NCBI RefSeq assembly: GCF_963678635.1
Contig: NC_087063.1
Coordinates: 24,372,701-24,436,700 of the forward strand
Direction: 5' to 3'
Length of the DNA stretch: 64,000 bases
Origin: Symsagittifera roscoffensis
Taxonomy: Eukaryota; Xenacoelomorpha; Acoela; Convolutidae
Shown here: in pieces, positions 44,333-55,417 of the stretch
How positions within the stretch are numbered: the stretch's first letter is position 1
Layout of the letters: each line of letters begins with the position of its first letter
Notes under the pieces: generated by a model
Told to the model about the DNA's origin: nothing
Databases searched by the model: none
The model's input: only the letters and a program-made list of their open reading frames with translations
Made by a program: the position numbers and the translations under genes

Positions 44333-45855
44333 TTAATCGTCTGGGAAAAAGCCGTGGGGGAAGATGACGTGTATCATGTCCGATGTTGTTAGTGATTTTG
44401 CTAGTATGCGAATGATATTTTTAGTCTGGAGCAGTGGCCAAAGCAATTGAAGTGTTTTAAGGGTTTTTAGTTCTTCGGTGCCTACTGCAAACTCATAAGG
44501 TGTGCTTCGAATGAGGTTAAATATTTTGTGATTATATTTAGTATTGTGAATGAATTCTAAAATTGGGATTTCTATAGGCTGGATAAATTCATGTGGGATA
44601 AGGAAGGGTCTGGATTCTTCGGCGTTAAAGGTCTTCGTGATGGGACAAAATATATACATTTGTGTTACTGGGTCATAATTGCGGAGGATGCCGTGGAGGT
44701 TAGTATCCTTGATGCAATAAGTGAAATTAAGAAAAAATGGTGAAGTGTACTTCGAGTTAGGAAACTGAAAAGGATGGTGTGGTTGTCTTGATGGAGTATG
44801 TAAAACAGAATGATTTTGTATGAAGCGATAGTATGTATATGTATGAGTCTGTTTAGTGCGTATGTCGTGTGAACAGTGCAAATCGCGTTCATGTGGTGCA
44901 AGGAAGTTAAAGGTTAGTGAAAATAACTGAAATTTGTCTGTGAAATTTTCGTAAGCTTGAATATCATTTAGTGCTTCAGAAATGATGTGATCATTTTTTC
45001 TAACAAAAATATTAAGTGTGAATACATATGACGTTTATATACATGTGAATACATATAAAACATGTTCATCTACAAAACTACGTGTGTCTTTAGTGTCGTT
45101 AGGTGTGTTTAATGTATATTGTGGGAATGAGGGTAAGGTGATTGCTAGAAAATCTTTCGTGTTGGTGTGTTGTGGATGATTAATATTTTCGCAGGCTGTT
45201 CCTGGTTTGGTCGGTAATGGATAGTTCGGGAATTTCCTTTTAAAATTGCGATAAGCTCGGTTAGTGCTATTAGATGTTTCGGTGGATGTGGATGATTGTG
45301 CTAATGATGCAGTGTAAGCTGAGGAGAGTGTAGGAGTAGGTGGGTTTAAGGATAATATTGTGGATGAAATTTGATGTATGGTAAGGGTGTTAGGTTATAT
45401 TAACTGTTGTTGTAGGGTGATAAAATTATCGAGTTCCTGGGAAATTTGGGGGTATCTGGAGAATTATTAGATGATCGGTCGGAATGAAGTGGAGAGAAGG
45501 TTGGGGTTACTTGCGAAGCATAAGAAGGAGTGGAAACGGATGGGAGTGAATTATTTGGTGGGATTGTTTGAAAGGGGGGTTTTGAAAAAACTGAGGAGTT
45601 GGTTTGAAAATTATTGGATGGAGATGGTTCGATGTCTGCAAATTCGTTAGGGGTTTCTATATTAGGGTTATTAAGTTGTGAGATGGAGTATAAAACTGAA
45701 ATATCTGAGTTAGTATCCGAATTCGTGCTTGATGATATATTAATAGTTGGGAAATCGGGTGGTGGGAAAGCAAAAAGTGGGATTAATAGGATTGGAGTGT
45801 GGAGGTTGGTTGGGTGGGAATTTGAGCGGTGTAGGGATCTAAGTTGTCGGCTCAT
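44333..45855 (-). CDS. ORF X, locus C (accessory ORF downstream of env)
   Basis: Starts at ATG 45855, seven bases after the envelope stop at 45862. The N-terminal ~150 residues (45855-45400) are Ser/Pro/Asn-rich. A frame change then leads to TNRAYRNFKRKFPNYPLPTK (about 45200-45270), and another to VRKNDHIISEALNDIQAYEN and LTFNFLAPHERDLHCSH (44860-45000). The last 182 residues (44881-44333) are one clean frame ending with STPYEFAVGTEELK and LQLLWPLLQ. The same blocks occur at 19254-20968. If one ancestral ORF, it was about 500 residues; in this copy it is split by about two frame changes. I recognise no family and see no transmembrane helix. Alternatively these are two genes. Confidence 0.6.
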
Positions 45856-45861
45856 CGTGGG

Positions 45862-46593
45862 CTAAAAAAAATGATTATTTTGAGACTGAAAAGCGGTGGT
45901 ATGGGGTTGTTCTATAATTTGTTCATATATAATATCATCTTGTGAATGATGTGTCATTATATGTTGTATGGGACTTTGCGATATATTTGGTCTAAAATTT
46001 GGGTTATGTGTTATTGCTAGGTTTCGGAAATTACGTGGGACTAAGGATAATGGATGGTTATGTGGTAGGGGTGGCAACTGTGGTGCGGTAAGTGTTACTT
46101 CTATGTTATTATGTTCTTCGTCGTACGTATTCTGTCTTGTCGCTATTTTTGTATTATATTCTTTTATTTTTGCGTCTAGAAGAATTTTGTTTATTGATGA
46201 AGAAAAAATTCCAAAAAATCCTGCAAATAGTATTCGTGCTACACTTGCTTGTCTATTTACTTGTGTGTGTATAGTGCATGTGTTATAGATTCCTTTTAAA
46301 AGTGAAAAAAGAAATCCTATAAAATTAAACATTGCGTATAGGAGAGTTAATTTTTCTAAGATGTAATAGGGCCATCCTAGAAAATCGAGAATTTCATTTT
46401 TTAGGGTAACAAAGCTAAAAATATTTATAGGTGAAATATCTTTTGGTCTGTATTTTTCACCGTTTAGATATATATAGTCTTTAATGTCTTTAAAATATCC
46501 GCTATAATCTTGTGTATAAATATCTGCAAATACTGCGGTTTCGGTAAGTTTTCGTAAATTTTGATCGATTGATTGTCTTTGTATAGTGTCCAT
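45862..46593 (-). pseudogene. Envelope-like glycoprotein, membrane-anchor half
   Basis: A 243-residue open frame containing two strongly hydrophobic stretches (roughly residues 80-100 and 120-135) separated by a Cys/Gln-containing loop, then a hydrophilic Pro/Asn-rich tail of about 100 residues that would lie inside the particle or cell. It is the C-terminal part of the envelope whose ectodomain is at 46599-48460; a frame break separates them (46593/46599). The copy created by the downstream duplication (51217-55997) lacks this half. The role would be anchoring a fusion glycoprotein; this is an inference from hydrophobicity and gene order. Confidence 0.55.
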
Positions 46594-46598
46594 TTGTG

Positions 46599-48460
46599 TT
46601 AATAATTCTTGGAATTGTGTTGTGTTCTAATGCGGTGTTGGATGTCTGATTTTGAATATATACCAATTGATTGTAAATCAATATTTGGATTACGAGCAAT
46701 AGCTCTGATGCTTTCGGGTGAAAATTTCTTGAGTGATTGCATTAACGTAGGGTATGGAGTAAGAAGATAATATTTATCTTCATCAGGGTTCAATTGTACT
46801 ACATTGTGGCTATTTTCTGATCCACATGGGACTGCGGTATCCCAAAAATATGTTCGTCTTGAAAGTGTGTCAACAAAATGTACCTCAACTTTATAAAATA
46901 TAGGGATACTTTTATAGCAGCGTTTATCTTCAAAAACAGATACTTTTTTGATACAAATATAAAACCATAAAATGTTTCCTTCGTAGTCTGGAATATTTGA
47001 TCTATTTCCTGACAATAAATATCCTGCGTAGGGTATTTTTAATACTGCTAGTGCGAGTGATTGTTGGATTTGTGTCCTTTTTAATTCGCATAGTTGGTGA
47101 AGTTTTTCTAATTCGGAGAGTGACATTTCTTGAAAAATTCGACTAATCGTGTATTCTAACTTCATATCTAAGTGAATATCATAGTGGATATTACCAAAAT
47201 AAGTGTTATTTATTAGTGATAGTTCTTTTAAACGTGTAATTCAAGTGTCATGTGGCTTTAGTTTTCCACCAGCTTGACCATTGCTTATTTGAAAGTTAAC
47301 TGGTATATATGATGTTCCTTCGTTTAGAGGGTGACCTGTGGCATAAGGGTCAAATTTTATTTTTCCAGCGGTCATGTCGAAACCTTTTTCGTATTCAACT
47401 AGTATTTCAGATTATTGTGTTTTGTAAAGTGGGTTCCTGTATTTGCACGAGATTTCTGTTTCTTGATATATTTGGAAACGTGTTAATTTATTTTCTATAT
47501 TATGGATATTTCGGAAATCAGTACTTTGTTTTCGTGATGGATAGACTTGTTCGTATGGAATTGTTTCTATAAAATATTTTTCGTAAAATTTTATCATTCG
47601 AGCGTGTATTTTCTTGAAATGTTGTGCATGTATCTTCGGTAAACCAAACAATTGTTGCTTGTGTCCGTGTTGTAGGATCACAATAACCTTGATCGTTTTT
47701 TACAAGGTAATCTTATTCCTTGATAGATCATTGTGTTGTCGGATAAATCTCGTGTGAGTTGTATTTTTCGAGTTGTATTTTCCAATCGAAAAACATTATT
47801 TCCTGATATCCTTTATTTTTTGTGTCTGCTTTGCAGTTTGATGGATTGTTTATTCCAATGTGAGGTATCCAGGGCTTATCGTGTATGTCATAAGTTAATC
47901 TTCCGTGTGCGCCGTTGTATGGGTATTTTTCATCTAGTTTTTAAATGTCCTTGATATCTTTCAAGTTCTGCTTGATGTACAGAATCGGCAAAGACTTGAA
48001 AATATACTAGTTTTCTGTCGGTGTTTTTATTTCTTGTGATATTTAGTCTAAGTAGCTCGTTTTTACAAACATCGGGATTTAGATGTAGAAGTCGTTCTAT
48101 ATTACTTTGGTAGAATGATTCGTGGTCAATTCGGTTTTTATTTCCGCTTGAAACTTGTGAACAATGTACTTTCTTTTCGGAAAATGTTGCTGTAAATTTA
48201 TATCCTGCGACTGTTGTTGCTCGGGCTTTTGAATACAGTGTCGCTATTACATTTGTAGTTTCTATAGCTTGTGGTTCTGTTTCGCATTGTGATACTTGAT
48301 TTATTGCATATTTGTGTAGTGTTTTTTGTTCATTTTCTTCACAATCGTAGTGTGTTACTAATAAGTCCTGGGGTCCTGCGCGAGGAGAGGGATTTGTGTT
48401 CTGATCGGAATATATTAGAAAAAAGATTTGTTGAAATATCAATATTTTTAGAATAAACAT
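46599..48460 (-). pseudogene. Envelope-like glycoprotein ectodomain, duplication copy 1
   Basis: Begins at ATG 48460 with a ~17-residue hydrophobic leader, then a cysteine-bearing N-terminal domain (48460-47930), a middle segment in shifted frames (47930-47412), and a 188-residue segment (47165-46599) rich in conserved Cys and Pro. Order and spacing of the Cys, Gly and Pro residues recall the gB-like class III fusion glycoproteins of chuviruses and of some insect and nematode LTR elements. That is recognition from memory and unverified. At least three frame breaks occur, so this copy is not translatable as one protein. The start overlaps the ORF Y stop by 13 nt. Confidence 0.6.
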
Positions 48461-49781
48461 CCTGAGTATGGGTTATATAATGTGATGTAACCAATTGTCT
48501 TTTTGGTATATCTGTCGTACTTATATATTACTTCAGCTGCTATAAATGGTGGTGGTAGCGATTGAGCTGTTATATTGGGTGGGTTTAATGGGTAAGGATG
48601 TTGAACAATGTTGTTAAATTTAATCGTAATTTCGAACTTTAATTGTAGACTATTTTGTTGGAGTATTTGGATGTTATGGTCACTTAGGTCTTCGTGGATG
48701 TCTTGTCTATATTGTAGTCTATTGAGTGCCCAATTGTGGAGTCGGTTACTTTCTGGATGTTGTCCAAATAATGGTGGGGGTGCTGTGAACGTGTTCCAAT
48801 CTAATCTTAAAGGGATATTTGTTGATGATTGTTCTCGATATCTAGCGTCGAGGTTATTTGGGAAATTTAGGGGGAAAGGCGTCGGTGAAATCTGGCTTAC
48901 TGATGGTGTGGATGGTAGTGATAATGTTTCTGGTAGTGATGATGATGTTGTTGTATCCGTAGAAATATCTATTGGGTCATTTATTAAATTTGGTTCACCT
49001 TGTGTGAATGAGTGTGTTGTCCAATATGGTAGTCATGATGTTTGGTTGGGGGGGGGGGGGGTTAAAGGGATTGTCAAGTATTTGTTCAGATCTTGGTGTT
49101 TAACCTAAGTAATCTGAGGGTATACTTGAGGTGCTACGTTGTGAAAGAAGCGTAGGGGTTTCTGGTAATGTGCTTTTTGGCTTTTCTGGAGTAATTGGTG
49201 ATGGGGATTGGGGTATATCAAAATGAACTCGGGGGGTTTGAAAATTTCTATTTCGACGTGGATGTATAATTTGTCTATTTATTTCAATTGTATTCTGATT
49301 TTGACTAATGTGTCTTATTCTACTTAATTCTTGTGGTAATGTTAGGTATAAATTATATGTTGGTTCACACATATGTAGGGGTGCCTGTCGCTGAACTGGT
49401 TCTAATGGTTCGGATAAGCGAGTGTGTCGTTCTTCAAAATTGTATGGGTTATCTTGGAAAGAAATTCGTGTGGATGTTTGGGGGTTTTGGGTAGTTGTAG
49501 GTATTGTCGGGTTTTCTTGGGACGATGTCGGTGAAGACTGTTTGTGTGATTGTTGGTTAGCAAATTTTGAAAGTTTTCTGATTGATTTTTTCTAGTGAAG
49601 AAATTTATGTTTATTGTAGTATTCTTCAAGGAAAAGAATTAAAAAGATTGTTGCTAAAGCAAATGTGATTATTGCCTTTTTTATACATTTGCTTATTGTC
49701 AATATTAGGGATGATAAAAATGTTATAAAAATTACAAATAGTAAAAAAAATATCTGTTCTACTAAAAATTAATCGTATCAT
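48448..49781 (-). pseudogene. ORF Y, duplication copy 1
   Basis: The minus-strand ATG at 49781 opens the two-helix N-terminus, which goes out of frame after ~12 residues through a one-base deletion relative to locus A. The next blocks are proline/Thr-rich (PTTTQNPQTSTRISF), then FEERHTRLSEPLEPVQRQ, the 90-residue open part at 49100-49372, and finally the LFGQH-LQYRQD domain (48790-48448). A 14-G run (plus strand) interrupts the frame at 49048. The stop at 48448-48450 overlaps the env ATG. Unknown function. Confidence 0.55.
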
Positions 49782-50636
49782 TTAAAAAATTTTTGGGTTA
49801 TCGTACCTGTGAATATGGTCAATGATTTGGGAAAGTTGGAGATATATTTCAAATAGGGAGTAGAAAATTCAAAAAATGTTGCAAAAAATGATTAAAAGTA
49901 TTATAAAAGCTTCAAAGGTATCAAAGAGAAATATGAATAAAAGTTTAAGTATTGTGAAAAAGTTTATGAAAATGTTGAAAATTGTATTTTTAAAGATATT
50001 GACTGATCGAGGGAAGAGCATTTAAAAAATGATTTCTTGGTCGAATATTTTTTGTTGTTTGGGGCGATTTTCAAGTGTGGTCGAGTTATTTATTGATTTT
50101 TTGATAAGTGGGTTGAGTTTTGTGAAAAGTTGTTGGGGGCTAATTTTATGGTGTTTGGGAGGTCCTTTTTGCTTTATTTTTATTTGTCAGGTGATCTGGG
50201 GTATTTTTGAAATTTTTGTACTTTAGGCCAAAAGAATACGGTCGTATTTTTACTTTAGGCTAATTTACCATTTTTGGTTGGAGGGTTTTTGAGGTCTAAG
50301 TTGGGAAAATATTGTTGATCTTTGCATTATTAGATAAGGGAGGGTTATGATATTATGGTGGTATTTATTTTAGTTGTCAAGTCTGAGTGGTTTGCTTATT
50401 TTGACCTGGAGGTTGTAAAGTTATAGTTATAGATATGGCTGGAGTTTAATATCTTTCGTCTAATAGGTTGGTGTTATAGTTATAGAAGGTGACGGATTGA
50501 ATGAATCCTAATGGCTGAATTTGAACTAGAATTGTTGCGTGTTTTGTCAGCATGTTGTTTTGAAAAATGAAGATTCAATATGATCGAGAAGTGCGAGGAT
50601 TTTAAAATTAAAGTTGTTTTTGAAATTCAACTTTCT
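49782..50636 (-). other. pol-env spacer, duplication copy 1
   Basis: No ORF on the element strand. It contains two TACTTTAGGC motifs (about 50219 and 50258) with AAAAGAATACGGTCG between them. A plus-strand frame of 65 codons (50029-50226) is not conserved in the other loci and is not called. Confidence 0.55.
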
Positions 50637-51216
50637 TTAATATTTTAGATTGTGGGATGAATGTTTTGTAGTTTTGTAGTTTTTACGTGGTTGATTTCTA
50701 AGTCGTGATGACTCTCTATGTTCTGATTTCTCGACTTGTTCTTGTGGTAAAATTTTTTCTATCATTTTCCTATTTTTTCTTTCTTTTTGAGTTATTTTTT
50801 GATCTAGCTTTTTTGTATTGTTTTGAGTTGTAGTTGGTTTTGTATTTTGTTTTCCATGATGAATGTCGTTTTGTTCATCTATTTGTTTTCCCGTATGTGG
50901 ATGATTTTGAATAATTTTTAAACTTGAGAAAGAATATAATTGAGTTAATTCGCGTAGTGCGTACTCTTTGGGGTAGTAAGGCAATAGATTGTTCCGATGT
51001 TGAACAATTTCTTTTTGGTTTGAATCGGTTATTTTATATGTTGCGTCAGTGGGTTTGGCAATTATTTGGTATGGTCCTTTGCGAAGGGGTTGTAATTTTT
51101 TAGAAATTCCTTTTTGTGTATTAAAATTAGGTATTAAGACAAATGTTCCAATTTTTAAATCTGAGGCTGGTGTAAAGTGTGAAATAATTTGTTCGTTAAT
51201 GTTTTGCCTTTGTAAC
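50637..51216 (-). pseudogene. Integrase C-terminus, duplication copy 1 (truncated at breakpoint)
   Basis: Encodes the last ~190 residues of the integrase: an SH3-like/GPY-type stretch (GIFVLIPNF-type with KLQPLRKGPYQIIAKPTDA), then HRNNLLPYYPKE, then a Gln/Lys-rich basic tail ending RLRNQPRKNYKTT. The duplication breakpoint at 51216/51217 fuses it to envelope sequence in a different frame, so the catalytic core is missing. Confidence 0.75.
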
Positions 51217-53242
51217 AATATCTTTTGGTCTGTATTTTTCACCGTTTAGATATATATAGTCTTTAATGTCTTTAAAATATCCGCTATAATCTTGTGTATA
51301 AATATCTGCAAATACTGCGGTTTCGGTAAGTTTTCGTAAATTTTGATCGATTGATTGTCTTTGTATAGTGTCCATTTGTGTTAATAATTCTTGGAATTGT
51401 GTTGTGTTCTAATGCGGTGTTGGATGTCTGATTTTGAATATATACCAATTGATTGTAAATCAATATTTGGATTACGAGCAATAGCTCTGATGCTTTCGGG
51501 TGAAAATTTCTTGAGTGATTGCATTAACGTAGGGTATGGAGTAAGAAGATAATATTTATCTTCATCAGGGTTCAATTGTACTACATTGTGGCTATTTTCT
51601 GATCCACATGGGACTGCGGTATCCCAAAAATATGTTCGTCTTGAAAGTGTGTCAACAAAATGTACCTCAACTTTATAAAATATAGGGATACTTTTATAGC
51701 AGCGTTTATCTTCAAAAACAGATACTTTTTTGATACAAATATAAAACCATAAAATGTTTCCTTCGTAGTCTGGAATATTTGATCTATTTCCTGACAATAA
51801 ATATCCTGCGTAGGGTATTTTTAATACTGCTAGTGCGAGTGATTGTTGGATTTGTGTCCTTTTTAATTCGCATAGTTGGTGAAGTTTTTCTAATTCGGAG
51901 AGTGACATTTCTTGAAAAATTCGACTAATCGTGTATTCTAACTTCATATCTAAGTGAATATCATAGTGGATATTACCAAAATAAGTGTTATTTATTAGTG
52001 ATAGTTCTTTTAAACGTGTAATTCAAGTGTCATGTGGCTTTAGTTTTCCACCAGCTTGACCATTGCTTATTTGAAAGTTAACTGGTATATATGATGTTCC
52101 TTCGTTTAGAGGGTGACCTGTGGCATAAGGGTCAAATTTTATTTTTCCAGCGGTCATGTCGAAACCTTTTTCGTATTCAACTAGTATTTCAGATTATTGT
52201 GTTTTGTAAAGTGGGTTCCTGTATTTGCACGAGATTTCTGTTTCTTGATATATTTGGAAACGTGTTAATTTATTTTCTATATTATGGATATTTCGGAAAT
52301 CAGTACTTTGTTTTCGTGATGGATAGACTTGTTCGTATGGAATTGTTTCTATAAAATATTTTTCGTAAAATTTTATCATTCGAGCGTGTATTTTCTTGAA
52401 ATGTTGTGCATGTATCTTCGGTAAACCAAACAATTGTTGCTTGTGTCCGTGTTGTAGGATCACAATAACCTTGATCGTTTTTTACAAGGTAATCTTATTC
52501 CTTGATAGATCATTGTGTTGTCGGATAAATCTCGTGTGAGTTGTATTTTTCGAGTTGTATTTTCCAATCGAAAAACATTATTTCCTGATATCCTTTATTT
52601 TTTGTGTCTGCTTTGCAGTTTGATGGATTGTTTATTCCAATGTGAGGTATCCAGGGCTTATCGTGTATGTCATAAGTTAATCTTCCGTGTGCGCCGTTGT
52701 ATGGGTATTTTTCATCTAGTTTTTAAATGTCCTTGATATCTTTCAAGTTCTGCTTGATGTACAGAATCGGCAAAGACTTGAAAATATACTAGTTTTCTGT
52801 CGGTGTTTTTATTTCTTGTGATATTTAGTCTAAGTAGCTCGTTTTTACAAACATCGGGATTTAGATGTAGAAGTCGTTCTATATTACTTTGGTAGAATGA
52901 TTCGTGGTCAATTCGGTTTTTATTTCCGCTTGAAACTTGTGAACAATGTACTTTCTTTTCGGAAAATGTTGCTGTAAATTTATATCCTGCGACTGTTGTT
53001 GCTCGGGCTTTTGAATACAGTGTCGCTATTACATTTGTAGTTTCTATAGCTTGTGGTTCTGTTTCGCATTGTGATACTTGATTTATTGCATATTTGTGTA
53101 GTGTTTTTTGTTCATTTTCTTCACAATCGTAGTGTGTTACTAATAAGTCCTGGGGTCCTGCGCGAGGAGAGGGATTTGTGTTCTGATCGGAATATATTAG
53201 AAAAAAGATTTGTTGAAATATCAATATTTTTAGAATAAACAT
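51217..53242 (-). pseudogene. Envelope-like glycoprotein ectodomain, duplication copy 2 (no anchor)
   Basis: Same frames and breaks as 46599-48460 because the duplication copied them. It stops at the breakpoint, so the membrane-anchor half is replaced by integrase sequence. Not functional. Confidence 0.65.
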
Positions 53243-54562
53243 CCTGAGTATGGGTTATATAATGTGATGTAACCAATTGTCTTTTTGGTATATCTGTCGT
53301 ACTTATATATTACTTCAGCTGCTATAAATGGTGGTGGTAGCGATTGAGCTGTTATATTGGGTGGGTTTAATGGGTAAGGATGTTGAACAATGTTGTTAAA
53401 TTTAATCGTAATTTCGAACTTTAATTGTAGACTATTTTGTTGGAGTATTTGGATGTTATGGTCACTTAGGTCTTCGTGGATGTCTTGTCTATATTGTAGT
53501 CTATTGAGTGCCCAATTGTGGAGTCGGTTACTTTCTGGATGTTGTCCAAATAATGGTGGGGGTGCTGTGAACGTGTTCCAATCTAATCTTAAAGGGATAT
53601 TTGTTGATGATTGTTCTCGATATCTAGCGTCGAGGTTATTTGGGAAATTTAGGGGGAAAGGCGTCGGTGAAATCTGGCTTACTGATGGTGTGGATGGTAG
53701 TGATAATGTTTCTGGTAGTGATGATGATGTTGTTGTATCCGTAGAAATATCTATTGGGTCATTTATTAAATTTGGTTCACCTTGTGTGAATGAGTGTGTT
53801 GTCCAATATGGTAGTCATGATGTTTGGTTGGGGGGGGGGGGGTTAAAGGGATTGTCAAGTATTTGTTCAGATCTTGGTGTTTAACCTAAGTAATCTGAGG
53901 GTATACTTGAGGTGCTACGTTGTGAAAGAAGCGTAGGGGTTTCTGGTAATGTGCTTTTTGGCTTTTCTGGAGTAATTGGTGATGGGGATTGGGGTATATC
54001 AAAATGAACTCGGGGGGTTTGAAAATTTCTATTTCGACGTGGATGTATAATTTGTCTATTTATTTCAATTGTATTCTGATTTTGACTAATGTGTCTTATT
54101 CTACTTAATTCTTGTGGTAATGTTAGGTATAAATTATATGTTGGTTCACACATATGTAGGGGTGCCTGTCGCTGAACTGGTTCTAATGGTTCGGATAAGC
54201 GAGTGTGTCGTTCTTCAAAATTGTATGGGTTATCTTGGAAAGAAATTCGTGTGGATGTTTGGGGGTTTTGGGTAGTTGTAGGTATTGTCGGGTTTTCTTG
54301 GGACGATGTCGGTGAAGACTGTTTGTGTGATTGTTGGTTAGCAAATTTTGAAAGTTTTCTGATTGATTTTTTCTAGTGAAGAAATTTATGTTTATTGTAG
54401 TATTCTTCAAGGAAAAGAATTAAAAAGATTGTTGCTAAAGCAAATGTGATTATTGCCTTTTTTATACATTTGCTTATTGTCAATATTAGGGATGATAAAA
54501 ATGTTATAAAAATTACAAATAGTAAAAAAAATATCTGTTCTACTAAAAATTAATCGTATCAT
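53230..54562 (-). pseudogene. ORF Y, duplication copy 2
   Basis: Identical to 48448-49781 except that the G run is 13 instead of 14 (53830-53842), which changes the frame relation between its proline-rich middle and the LFGQH domain. Confidence 0.55.
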
Positions 54563-55417
54563 TTAAAAAATTTTTGGGTTATCGTACCTGTGAATATGGT
54601 CAATGATTTGGGAAAGTTGGAGATATATTTCAAATAGGGAGTAGAAAATTCAAAAAATGTTGCAAAAAATGATTAAAAGTATTATAAAAGCTTCAAAGGT
54701 ATCAAAGAGAAATATGAATAAAAGTTTAAGTATTGTGAAAAAGTTTATGAAAATGTTGAAAATTGTATTTTTAAAGATATTGACTGATCGAGGGAAGAGC
54801 ATTTAAAAAATGATTTCTTGGTCGAATATTTTTTGTTGTTTGGGGCGATTTTCAAGTGTGGTCGAGTTATTTATTGATTTTTTGATAAGTGGGTTGAGTT
54901 TTGTGAAAAGTTGTTGGGGGCTAATTTTATGGTGTTTGGGAGGTCCTCTTTGCTTTATTTTTATTTGTCAGGTGATCTGGGGTATTTTTGAAATTTTTGT
55001 ACTTTAGGCCAAAAGAATACGGTCGTATTTTTACTTTAGGCTAATTTACCATTTTTGGTTGGAGGGTTTTTGAGGTCTAAGTTGGGAAAATATTGTTGAT
55101 CTTTGCATTATTAGATAAGGGAGGGTTATGATATTATGGTGGTATTTATTTTAGTTGTCAAGTCTGAGTGGTTTGCTTATTTTGACCTGGAGGTTGTAAA
55201 GTTATAGTTATAGATATGGCTGGAGTTTAATATCTTTCGTCTAATAGGTTGGTGTTATAGTTATAGAAGGTGACGGATTGAATGAATCCTAATGGCTGAA
55301 TTTGAACTAGAATTGTTGCGTGTTTTGTCAGCATGTTGTTTTGAAAAATGAAGATTCAATATGATCGAGAAGTGCGAGGATTTTAAAATTAAAGTTGTTT
55401 TTGAAATTCAACTTTCT
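54563..55417 (-). other. pol-env spacer, duplication copy 2
   Basis: Identical to copy 1 apart from one T-to-C difference at 54947; carries the same paired TACTTTAGGC motifs at about 54999 and 55038. Confidence 0.55.

Larger units (their letters stand above)
46435..51216. repeat. 4.78-kb tandem duplication, copy 1
   Basis: 4782 bp repeated at 51217-55997. I see only two differences: a G run of 14 here versus 13 in copy 2 (49048-49061 / 53830-53842) and one T/C difference (50167 / 54947, giving GGPFCF versus GGPLCF on the plus strand). The breakpoint shares a 3-bp AAT microhomology (46435-46437, 51217-51219, 55998-56000). Confidence 0.95.

Noticed and set aside
48608..49108. 166-codon plus-strand frame (and its duplicate at 53390-53884)
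   Set aside because: Antisense of ORF Y; the minus-strand frames match locus A and B at the protein level whereas this one does not.
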